DNA from: Christensenellaceae bacterium
GTDB taxonomy: Bacteria; Bacillota; Clostridia; Christensenellales; CAAEEZ01
Reading direction: 5' to 3'
DNA: 8,894 nucleotides
NCBI GenBank assembly: GCA_020024085.1
Contig: JAHHUG010000058.1
Location: 1-8,894 of the forward strand
Both the position numbers and the translations under genes were made by a program. The notes beneath the pieces were generated by a model, which did no database searches, was not told where the DNA came from, and worked only from the letters and a program-made list of their open reading frames with translations. Position 1 is the stretch's first letter. Each line of letters opens with the position of its first letter. Positions 1-6,461 of this stretch are shown piece after piece.

Positions 1-18
1 ATATTATTTTGATAATAT
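1..18. repeat. AT-only inverted repeat downstream of the membrane-protein gene
   Basis: ATATTAT-TTTG-ATAATAT is a perfect 7-bp inverted repeat with a four-base loop, about 20 bases after the stop codon at 37-39 in the direction of transcription. It contains no G-C pair and the window ends before any T-run can be judged, so a terminator role cannot be decided. Confidence 0.3.
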
Positions 19-36
19 TCTGGTTTATAAAACAAA

Positions 37-723
37 TTATTTTGAATTTTTCTTTTTCTTCTTTCCAACTTGTTTTTTATCTTCGCTATATTGTGCTACT
101 CGTTTTGTGATTTTATCAGCATTGTTGACAATTTTTACAACCTTCTTTGCATTTGCACTTTGAACTAGAACTGAATCATTAACTACAAGTTCTTCTTCGG
201 GTTGCTCATCAACAATATTTTTGATATCATTTACAAGGTCTTGCCTTAACTCTTGCTTTTCTTCCTTAATTTTTCTCTTTTTCTCTTTCTTTAACATTTT
301 CACCAAGCTAGACAAAATTTGAATAATTACAAGTGTAATGTTGGCAATCGCAAGTCCTAACGAGAACCAACTTCTATCATACATTACTGTATTTGTAATC
401 ATTACTACTGTCATAACTAGATTTGATAGTTTAAGTAATTTCTTAAAAATCTTTAGAGAAGATTTATAGGTTTTTACATCTTGCTTAACCTCTTTATCAT
501 CTTCTTTGCCAAATAAAATAAAGATAAATGATATAAAATACACTAATGTTACTGCGATAAGCACATATGGTAACCAAACTATACTTTGACCATTGCTTTT
601 ATTGTAAAAACTAAAAACAGTATATGAAATAAAAGCACCGACATATGCTAAGTTGAATAATATGTAACAAATCTTTTTAACTACATCAATAATTTTTGTA
701 AAAATTTCTTTTCCCTTTGCCAT
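37..723 (-). CDS. Four-helix membrane protein with lysine-rich cytoplasmic tail, unknown family
   Basis: I do not recognise a family. The 228-residue protein has four hydrophobic stretches at about residues 18-40, 48-71, 97-115 and 119-142. A charged loop (about 73-96) separates the second and third. After residue 142 comes a long hydrophilic part rich in Lys and Glu (KKEKKRKIKEEKQE around 145-158) that ends in a poly-lysine stretch. The positive charge after the last helix suggests that both ends face the cytoplasm. The ATG is preceded by an AAGGGA ribosome site that overlaps the TAA of the GH20 gene, with only 9 bases between them, so it is translated as the last visible gene of the operon. 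No catalytic motif is visible. It could be a small accessory membrane protein or an unrelated passenger. The gene is very likely real because of its length, coupling and coherent membrane pattern; its role is unknown. Confidence 0.8.
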   Translation of the reverse strand: MAKGKEIFTKIIDVVKKICYILFNLAYVGAFISYTVFSFYNKSNGQSIVWLPYVLIAVTLVYFISFIFILFGKEDDKEVKQDVKTYKSSLKIFKKLLKLSNLVMTVVMITNTVMYDRSWFSLGLAIANITLVIIQILSSLVKMLKKEKKRKIKEEKQELRQDLVNDIKNIVDEQPEEELVVNDSVLVQSANAKKVVKIVNNADKITKRVAQYSEDKKQVGKKKKKNSK

Positions 724-732
724 TTTAATCCC

Positions 733-2343
733 TTATTTTAGTTTTTTTGCTTTCCTTTTTACTTTGCTGTCATCTATTAAAATATGTAAACCTTCCCAAT
801 GAAGTTGCCTTTTTTCAAACCACAATTTTTCAAAGAATGCCTTTACCTTATTAGGATTAGCATCTTTTACAGTTGTAGTTTTGTATCCAGTAATATCAAA
901 TACCATATCGTTAGCAACAGTTAATCTCTCGGTAAATTCCTCATAATCCTTACGGTCGCTATTTACCCAGCTTGACTCTGCCATTGCAAACATACGAGGG
1001 AACAACTTTCTTGTTGCCACCTTCATATTAGGTACATATTCTGTCCATAAATCGCACTCCACACCAATCATATTTTTCTCGCAATCCTTAAAAACTCCCT
1101 TTGGCATAGGCTCGTTATTATATGCTTTTTTTAGAGGTACATCGTGATATGGCAAGTCGTAGTAGTAGGCATTACTATGTACATTAATGCAAGGTCTTCC
1201 ACTATTAAGCTCATCAACAAACAATTTTTCCAAAGATGGTTTTGTTGGGTTGCTGTCATAATCGGTATCGCCATACATATAATAATTCCAAATTACATCT
1301 TTCGCAAGGAACTTATCCTCGCTGGTTTCGTTCCAAATAATTGCCTTGTAGCCTTTTTCCTTTACAAAGTTTGCAATATCATTCATAAACACACTTTGAA
1401 GCTCATCAGCATTAACACCAAGTTCTTTCATTCTCTTTTGGCAGTGTGGACACAAATTCCACCTAAACTTAACAGCCTCATCGCCACCTAGATGAACATA
1501 GCCATCAGGGAACATTTCCATAACCTCGGTTAATACATCTTTTACAAACTCGTATGTACTTTCTTTACCAGCACACAAAATATCGTGTTTTACACCAAAG
1601 TGAGTTGCAACTTCAATATCTCTATCAAAACAGCTTAAATACTTGTAGCAAGCAATAGCAGAAACCATATGACCAGGCATATCAATTTCGGGAATAACCT
1701 TGATATACTTTGTGTGGGCATACTCAACTATAAACTTGATATCCTCCTTTGTAAAGAATCCACCATGTGGCTTGGTATTAAAGTTTGTATGACTTCTTTT
1801 GCTACCTTGCTCGGTAAGTAGTGGGTATTTGTCAATTTGGATTCTCCAGCCTTGGTCCTCGGTTAAGTGTAAATGCAACACATTAACCTTAAGCATTGCA
1901 CATAAGTCAATGAATGTTTTTACATCTTTTACGGGGAAAAAGTATCTGCCTACATCTAGCATAAATGCACGATAACTAAATCTTGGGTAGTCCTCAATAT
2001 TTACAAGAGGAAGCTCTCTGCCAAATTGATGCAACAACTCGTTAAGTGTCATAATTGCATAGAAAAAGCCTCTATCATCTTTTGATTTAAGGGTGATTCC
2101 GTCCTCTTTAATAATCAAATGATAGCCCTCTTCTACAATGGTATCATCTACAATCAAAAAGATGCTATCAGTAGTATATTCAGGTTGAACCTCTATTTTG
2201 GTACCAACGGCAGGAAGAAGTACATTTTCAAGTTGTAAACGAATATTACTACTAAGTTCGCCTGACACATTAACTACATCAAGTAACTTAAAAGTACCTT
2301 CCCTCTCCTCTATTTTTTGTGGTTTAGGAATAAGTTTTAACAT
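733..2343 (-). CDS. Glycoside hydrolase family 20 beta-N-acetylhexosaminidase, cytoplasmic
   Basis: GH20 enzymes remove terminal beta-linked GlcNAc or GalNAc from glycans using the substrate's own acetamido group. The 536-residue protein has the usual plan: an N-terminal GH20b-like alpha/beta domain (about 1-118) followed by the TIM barrel (about 120-470). Visible signatures are DVGR at 130-133 (substrate-binding Arg133), HLHLTEDQGWR at 157-167, PEIDMPGH at 218-225, and HLGGDEA at 284-290 with the catalytic pair Asp288-Glu289. The aromatic site motif LWTEYV lies at 432-437. No signal peptide or anchor is present, so it should act inside the cell on imported oligosaccharides. The start is set by an AGGAG site about six bases upstream of the ATG. 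It lies 28 bases after the M20 gene and 9 bases before the membrane-protein gene, within the same operon. The exact linkage (GlcNAc versus GalNAc) cannot be read from sequence alone. Confidence 0.95.
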   Translation of the reverse strand: MLKLIPKPQKIEEREGTFKLLDVVNVSGELSSNIRLQLENVLLPAVGTKIEVQPEYTTDSIFLIVDDTIVEEGYHLIIKEDGITLKSKDDRGFFYAIMTLNELLHQFGRELPLVNIEDYPRFSYRAFMLDVGRYFFPVKDVKTFIDLCAMLKVNVLHLHLTEDQGWRIQIDKYPLLTEQGSKRSHTNFNTKPHGGFFTKEDIKFIVEYAHTKYIKVIPEIDMPGHMVSAIACYKYLSCFDRDIEVATHFGVKHDILCAGKESTYEFVKDVLTEVMEMFPDGYVHLGGDEAVKFRWNLCPHCQKRMKELGVNADELQSVFMNDIANFVKEKGYKAIIWNETSEDKFLAKDVIWNYYMYGDTDYDSNPTKPSLEKLFVDELNSGRPCINVHSNAYYYDLPYHDVPLKKAYNNEPMPKGVFKDCEKNMIGVECDLWTEYVPNMKVATRKLFPRMFAMAESSWVNSDRKDYEEFTERLTVANDMVFDITGYKTTTVKDANPNKVKAFFEKLWFEKRQLHWEGLHILIDDSKVKRKAKKLK

Positions 2344-2371
2344 AATTTCTCCTATTTATCAAATTTTTATA

Positions 2372-3772
2372 TTATATATTTTTAAGTAATTGCTTGTAGA
2401 AACAAACCACTTCGCCAATATTATTAGCAGATATGTTTTCGTTTGGTTGGTGGATAGTTTTGAACTGCTCACTAGTTACAACGATAGGTGCAAATCTATA
2501 AATATTTTCTGCAACCGTTGTAAATCTTCTTGAGTCGCTACCAGCTGTTAATAAAAATGGAATAACCGGTACTCTTGGGAAAATTTCTCTAACGGTTTTT
2601 TCAATACACTTAAACTCCTCATTATCAAAACTTGCAGGTTTGCAGTAGTCACGAATAACTGGCTCAACAGTGATATTATACTTATTTGCAACAGGCATAA
2701 ACTTTTCCTCAACTTCAGCAAATAAGTCGTCCTCTCTAACACATCTAAAGAATGCTGTTGCACTAACCTCTTTTGCTTGCACCATCTCATAAATGCCTTT
2801 TCCGTGAATATCGGTAAATGATACGGTATTGCCAAGCATTGCAGATACTGATGGGCTAACCTTTGGTAACACCTTAACAAGTAGTGGTTCAAAAATATTT
2901 AAGTTGCTAAACAAGTACCTATATGGAAAACTCATATAAGGTGCAGCATATTTAAAAGTAGCTTTAACTTCATCGTATAAGCAATTTCGCCACTTTATTG
3001 TGCCAATTTCACTGATAAAGTCGCTCATTCGTTGAATAGGGTTATCTGTCTTGCAAGTTAGTCCACTATGTCCACTGTCCTTTCCAGTATCTTTACAAGC
3101 AGTACATTTGTAGGTATGTCTACCTTTTTCGTGTACTGCAACCATAGCAGTAAAACCAGAAATACCAGGCATTTGCTTATCTACAACAGCACCACCCTCA
3201 TCAATTACGAAGTCGAAATGTATATTGTTTTGCTTAAAATATTCAACAGCAATTACTATGCCATCGCCACAAATTTCCTCATTATTTGAAGATGCGATAT
3301 ACACATTAAACGGAAACTCATAGCCCTCACTAAGTAATTCTTCAACAGCTTGAAGCTCTCCAAAAAGTGGAGTTTTGGTATCAATTGAACCTCGTGCATA
3401 GATATTACCATCGTGGATTTCAGCACCGAATGGGTCATACTTCCACTCCTCTTTATTTGCATCTACTACATCGTGATGGCTCATAAGCATAATATTTTTG
3501 TCGGTAGTACCCTTTACTTTGTACACAATACAACCCGAACCAAATATCATTAATTCCCCTTTTTTATTAAGGATAGGAAACTCCTCAACAAGCACTTGCC
3601 TAAACTTTGCAAACTCGGTATCGTCATAATTATTCATATTATAAACGGTCTTGCATCTAAGCATTCGTTGAAGTTTGCGAATATACTCATTGCGAGTTGG
3701 TTCATCTACATTCACATTATCCTTATCAACAGTATTTTGTTGTTTTTTTACTCTAATTGCTTTTAGTAACAT
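2372..3772 (-). CDS. M20 family metallopeptidase, carboxypeptidase S / PM20D1-like
   Basis: M20 enzymes are two-zinc amidohydrolases that cleave dipeptides, C-terminal residues or N-acyl amino acids. This 466-residue protein keeps the full active site: SHHDVVD at 98-104 (His99 ligand, Asp101 support), ARGSIDTK at 127-133 region (bridging Asp131), NNEEICGDG at 163-171 (general base Glu165, ligand Glu166), DEGG at 191-194 (ligand Asp191) and IHQPNE at 440-445 (ligand His441). The lid domain has SGHSG at 233-237, like the usual GGHSS motif. The phrase EEW..DPFGAEI..G.IYARGS and the long insert fit the carboxypeptidase-S/PM20D1 branch. There is no signal peptide, so it is cytoplasmic. The AGGGGA ribosome site lies inside the last codons of the upstream gene, with 2 bases between stop and start, so translation is probably coupled. 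Next to GH20 it may trim glycopeptides or N-acyl compounds; this is inference. Confidence 0.93.
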   Translation of the reverse strand: MLLKAIRVKKQQNTVDKDNVNVDEPTRNEYIRKLQRMLRCKTVYNMNNYDDTEFAKFRQVLVEEFPILNKKGELMIFGSGCIVYKVKGTTDKNIMLMSHHDVVDANKEEWKYDPFGAEIHDGNIYARGSIDTKTPLFGELQAVEELLSEGYEFPFNVYIASSNNEEICGDGIVIAVEYFKQNNIHFDFVIDEGGAVVDKQMPGISGFTAMVAVHEKGRHTYKCTACKDTGKDSGHSGLTCKTDNPIQRMSDFISEIGTIKWRNCLYDEVKATFKYAAPYMSFPYRYLFSNLNIFEPLLVKVLPKVSPSVSAMLGNTVSFTDIHGKGIYEMVQAKEVSATAFFRCVREDDLFAEVEEKFMPVANKYNITVEPVIRDYCKPASFDNEEFKCIEKTVREIFPRVPVIPFLLTAGSDSRRFTTVAENIYRFAPIVVTSEQFKTIHQPNENISANNIGEVVCFYKQLLKNI

Positions 3773-3774
3773 TT

Positions 3775-4464
3775 TTATTCCCCTAGAGTATGTTTTTCAA
3801 TATCCATTAAATGTTTCATTTTCAAAACATCATATAACTCCGATTCAAGAAGATACATTTGTCCTCTTGTTTTTTCTAGCACCTTATTTACATCAAGCTC
3901 CATAATACCATTGATTGCATTATAACCAGTAACCACCTTCATAAACAACTCAATTCTTGTGGCATCGGTGATTTTTAATTTATTTTTCTTATGTTGGATT
4001 TTACCATTAGTATTAACACAAAAACCAACACCAATTGTCATACTTGCATTAAGTTTGCCACTATATACTACTGATGTTTCATCACTTTGAATTTTACCGG
4101 GCATTTTTGGTTTAATTGAAATCTCCAATTTTTGTGGCTCGGCGAATATAATTTTTTCTGCAACAACATTCAATTTTTGGCTAGCAAAACAATCTTTTTC
4201 AATACCCTCTTGTTTGATATTGATAGTGTTTTGGTCGGGATTAAATTCCCTTTCATAACCATCAAGTTGTTTCATTTTAGTTTTAATTTTAATTGTTGCT
4301 AAAAATGGTTCATTATTAATTGTTGCATTAGTATAATTAATACCTTTAAGTACTATTGCTTCTTTGTCAATTTTACCATCTAAAAAAGCCTCTGTTTTAC
4401 CAGTTGTAAGCAAATGACTATCAATTATTCCTCTTGATGGCGCTTTAGTTGTAATTAAATTCAT
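3775..4464 (-). CDS. Stand-alone GH95-like N-terminal beta-sandwich domain (no catalytic barrel)
   Basis: This 229-residue protein has no catalytic motif of its own. From memory of the family, its order of motifs matches the N-terminal domain of GH95 alpha-L-fucosidases: an opening like 'PA..w....l.tGnG...a.l.G.i.kE.i.L' (residues 8-39), YEREF at 70-74 (family Y.R.LDL), CFASQ at 92-96 (family reyFAS), IIFAEPQKLEISIKP at 105-119, LKITDATRIELFMKVVTGYN at 163-182 (family L.v..Ad...L.l...t.y), and the linker-like H218-L-M-D at 218-221 (family rHl.Dy..lf.r). It ends exactly where the (alpha/alpha)6 catalytic barrel should begin; GH95 proteins are normally about 750-800 residues. It is the first gene of the downstream operon, with an AGAGGA ribosome site and its own promoter, and its last codons carry the ribosome site of the M20 gene. 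It could be a carbohydrate-binding or regulatory protein, or a stable truncation. The gene is secure; the GH95 relationship is moderately sure; function is unknown. Confidence 0.6.
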   Translation of the reverse strand: MNLITTKAPSRGIIDSHLLTTGKTEAFLDGKIDKEAIVLKGINYTNATINNEPFLATIKIKTKMKQLDGYEREFNPDQNTINIKQEGIEKDCFASQKLNVVAEKIIFAEPQKLEISIKPKMPGKIQSDETSVVYSGKLNASMTIGVGFCVNTNGKIQHKKNKLKITDATRIELFMKVVTGYNAINGIMELDVNKVLEKTRGQMYLLESELYDVLKMKHLMDIEKHTLGE

Positions 4465-4473
4465 AATTCCTCT
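4462..4473 (-). promoter_or_regulatory. Ribosome binding site and start of the GH95-like gene
   Basis: On the minus strand AGAGGA (4468-4473) stands three bases before the ATG (4462-4464). If transcription starts about seven bases after the -10 box, near 4475, the leader is only about 11 nt and the Shine-Dalgarno sequence sits almost at the 5' end of the mRNA. Confidence 0.6.
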
Positions 4474-4481
4474 TTTGCTGG

Positions 4482-4490
4482 ATTATACCA
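4482..4490 (-). promoter_or_regulatory. Extended -10 promoter (TGGTATAAT) for the GH95-like/M20/GH20/membrane operon
   Basis: The minus strand reads TGG-TATAAT here, a perfect consensus -10 box with the extended TGn element. No good -35 hexamer is found 16-18 bases upstream (AATAAT at 17), which is usual for extended -10 promoters. It lies just after the long hairpin at 4538-4583 and 18 bases before the ATG at 4464. This supports independent transcription of the four downstream genes. Confidence 0.6.
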
Positions 4491-4537
4491 ACTAAACTAT
4501 TAAAATTATTTCTAAATTTTTGTTTTGATTAAATTTT

Positions 4538-4583
4538 GCTTGGATAATCAATTTGTTATTAAAACAAAATCAACTATCCAAAC
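4538..4583 (-). other. Long strand-specific RNA hairpin between the two gene blocks
   Basis: Read as minus-strand RNA, the 5' arm (4583 down to 4563) pairs with the 3' arm (4557 down to 4538): 20 pairs, one bulged U, and a five-base loop UUAAU. Four of the pairs are G-U, so the same arms on plus-strand RNA would have four A-C mismatches; the structure therefore favours RNA of the coding direction. No U-run follows, so it is not a classical intrinsic terminator. It may mark or protect the 3' end of the transporter mRNA. Its tip includes a perfect inverted repeat TTTGTT-N5-AACAAA (4552-4568), so it could also be a protein-binding site. Confidence 0.6.
4552..4568. promoter_or_regulatory. Possible ROK/XylR-like operator core (TTTGTT-N5-AACAAA)
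   Basis: A perfect 6-bp inverted repeat with five central bases lies about 65 bases upstream of the -10 box of the downstream operon. XylR-type ROK repressors of Bacillota bind AT-rich inverted repeats with TTTGTT/AACAAA half-sites, and a ROK gene is encoded about 2 kb upstream. The site is also the tip of a longer hairpin, so the symmetry may serve RNA folding instead. The link to the local ROK protein is inference. Confidence 0.3.
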
Positions 4584-4587
4584 TTAA

Positions 4588-4660
4588 TTATTCATTATCC
4601 TCTGCACCTTCAGTTTCAGTACTATCATTTCAGTACTTTCGACTTTGGCACATTCAACAT
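4588..4660 (-). pseudogene. Out-of-frame remnant of the transporter's acidic C-terminal tail
   Basis: Directly after the transporter's TAG stop, the minus strand reads VDVECAKVESTE in the -1 frame from 4664. After one more -1 shift it reads STETEGAEDNE from 4623 to a TAA at 4588-4590. Both stretches have the same Glu/Asp/Val/Thr-rich composition as the last 60 residues of the transporter. The second shift coincides with two copies of TTTCAGTACT (plus strand, 4614-4623 and 4628-4637) spaced by 14 bases, not a multiple of three. Two single-base changes would add about 25 residues. An error in the assembly is also possible. Confidence 0.45.
4614..4637. repeat. Short direct repeat, TTTCAGTACT twice with 14-bp period
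   Basis: Two identical 10-base copies (4614-4623 and 4628-4637) are separated by ATCA. A 14-base period breaks a codon frame, and the repeat sits in the lost tail of the transporter gene, consistent with slippage between copies. Confidence 0.8.
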
Positions 4661-6439
4661 CTACTCTTTTGGTTCGATATCTTTTGGTTCTTCAGTATCA
4701 GGCTCTTCAACTATTTTGACACTATCTGCATCACCAATTTTAAGTACATCGCTTGCTTGCTCATTAGTTGCAACAGCAACCTCTTGCTCTTTTTGTACGC
4801 CTTCTTTTAGTAGCTCTTTTTCGATTTCAAGCTCACGCTCTTCTTCCATTTCCTTTTCGATTTCCTCAGCTTCCTCAATAGAATCTGCCTTGATAATTTC
4901 GCCACTTTCAGTTACAACACCTACATTAGTGATAACTGATTGAGCATTCAATTGCTTAACTATTTCTGCATGCTTTTTACGAGATAATGGATAGAATAAT
5001 AGTACTGCAACCATTAAAAATCCACTAACAGCAGATATAATTGCAACAGTATCAAACCATTGACAAGCTATTGCTTGGAATTCAGGTGGATATACTCCTC
5101 CCCATTCGGCAGGCATTTCCGTTAACGCAAAAAGTTTTTGTTCAAAACCGATTTGTTTTTGCCAGTAATATGTAACAATCATTAGTACTTGTGAAGCAAG
5201 TACTGGTACTGTAAACAACATATTTTGGATATGTCCATCAAGTCGCTTGCCTGTTGTTGCCTGCTGATAATCGGCGATTTCTCCAAGCATTACTGGTATA
5301 ATCAAATATATTGGAGAAATTTGCATAATGAAATGAAGTATTGTAATACCAACTGCTGAAGCTGTACCTACTGGGATTCTTTCATATCCAACAATTCCCA
5401 AAATAAGATTACATAATGCAGGCATTGCTGTAAACAAAATTAATATGTTCTTTTTGTCCATTTTTCTTGTAACAATAGGTAGTAAAAGCATAGCAACAGT
5501 AAATGCAAATCCTACAATTGTCATAGGAACACCCTTTACTTGAAGAGCCAACTCTACACTTGGAGCGAATCTTGCTTGGAAAATTAGCACTCTAAATTGT
5601 GCAGTATATTCACGAAGTGAACCTACTACTAAAGCTATTGTTAAAATAATCAAAGGTTTGTTATGTGCTAACATTTTCATTGCCTCTGAGAATTTTACTT
5701 TTTCTTCCTTCTTTTCCTCATCAGAAATTGAATATACTCTTTCTTTAACTCGTAGGATAAACAATGCACAAATTAAGCCCAGCAATACGCAAACAACACC
5801 CATATATCGTACTGCTAAATACTCATTGCTTCCAAAATGTGCTCTTAATGGTCCATCAATAATACCCAAAATAGTAGGTGCAAAACCAAATATTAGTCCA
5901 ATAGGTGTCATAAGGTCAGCTCTTTCTTGTGTTTCTGGAGTAATAATAGTTGGCATCATTTGATACATATTGTAGAAGAAACCATTAGTAATAAGTAGTG
6001 GAATAATTGTTAAATAAGCATAGATAATTCTATCTCTTTCCACATTAAATTGAGGTATCCAAGTAACAATAATGATTAATACAATGTATAATGGCAATGT
6101 AAATAGAATATAAGGTTTGTATCTACCCCATTTCGTTTTCGTCTTTTCCATTTTGTTTGCAATAAATGGAAGAATACACATATTAACAAAACTTGATACT
6201 GCCATAATAATATAGCCGTGAATAGCATCAATTCTATAAAATAGTGGAATATATGCTATTGTAGCAATAAAGTTTACTGCACCTGTCATAAATGCTACAC
6301 CTAGTGCATATAAACCAAAACTTCCCATTTCTTTAAGTGTCAAGTATCTTCCCTTTGGAGGTACTTTCCACATTGACTTTGTTTTACTCCATAAACCACC
6401 AATCTTTTGTTTTAGTGGCATTTTTTGTTTTTCTGCCAT
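4661..6439 (-). CDS. GPH-family (MFS) glycoside/pentoside/hexuronide:cation symporter with acidic tail
   Basis: Members of the GPH family (TC 2.A.2) import sugars, glycosides or glucuronides with Na+ or H+. The protein has twelve likely membrane helices between about residues 37 and 485. It shows the family loop after helix 2 (MEKTKTKWGRYKPYIL, 97-112; family form D.t.srWGryrPwil) and the later conserved MLGEIADYQQATTGKR at 384-399. The 592 residues exceed the usual 450-500. The surplus is a basic N-terminal stretch (1-36) and a cytoplasmic C-terminal tail of about 100 residues, strongly acidic with a probable coiled coil (EEAEEIEKEMEEERELEIEKE, 522-542). The tail does not resemble the EIIA domain of LacS. 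The gene starts 22 bases after the ROK gene, with a GAGAG ribosome site, so the two are co-transcribed. The substrate is not readable; the neighbouring GH20 suggests an amino-sugar glycan. The tail may once have been longer (see 4588-4660). Confidence 0.93.
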   Translation of the reverse strand: MAEKQKMPLKQKIGGLWSKTKSMWKVPPKGRYLTLKEMGSFGLYALGVAFMTGAVNFIATIAYIPLFYRIDAIHGYIIMAVSSFVNMCILPFIANKMEKTKTKWGRYKPYILFTLPLYIVLIIIVTWIPQFNVERDRIIYAYLTIIPLLITNGFFYNMYQMMPTIITPETQERADLMTPIGLIFGFAPTILGIIDGPLRAHFGSNEYLAVRYMGVVCVLLGLICALFILRVKERVYSISDEEKKEEKVKFSEAMKMLAHNKPLIILTIALVVGSLREYTAQFRVLIFQARFAPSVELALQVKGVPMTIVGFAFTVAMLLLPIVTRKMDKKNILILFTAMPALCNLILGIVGYERIPVGTASAVGITILHFIMQISPIYLIIPVMLGEIADYQQATTGKRLDGHIQNMLFTVPVLASQVLMIVTYYWQKQIGFEQKLFALTEMPAEWGGVYPPEFQAIACQWFDTVAIISAVSGFLMVAVLLFYPLSRKKHAEIVKQLNAQSVITNVGVVTESGEIIKADSIEEAEEIEKEMEEERELEIEKELLKEGVQKEQEVAVATNEQASDVLKIGDADSVKIVEEPDTEEPKDIEPKE

Positions 6440-6461
6440 AATAATCTCTCTCTTTTATTTT

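Noticed and set aside
1144..1491. Plus-strand open frame of 115 codons inside the GH20 gene
   Set aside because: It lies antisense to conserved GH20 barrel codons, has no credible ribosome site and encodes no recognisable protein.
2548..2892. Second minus-strand open frame within the M20 gene
   Set aside because: It overlaps the M20 frame that carries all metal ligands, and its own translation shows no family features.
4538..4583. Inverted repeat as the ends of a miniature transposable element
   Set aside because: The arms are about 20 bases and separated by only five bases, no target duplication is visible, and the mismatches are all G-U on one strand, which suits an RNA hairpin better.
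4661..4670. Programmed -1 frameshift at the end of the transporter gene
   Set aside because: No standard X-XXY-YYZ slippery heptamer in the proper register is seen before the TAG, and two separate shifts would be needed to read the whole tail.
4553..4943. Plus-strand open frames opposite the transporter tail, one very serine-rich
   Set aside because: The Ser/Phe-rich composition is the direct mirror of Glu/Lys-rich codons on the minus strand; the gap and the transporter gene explain it.
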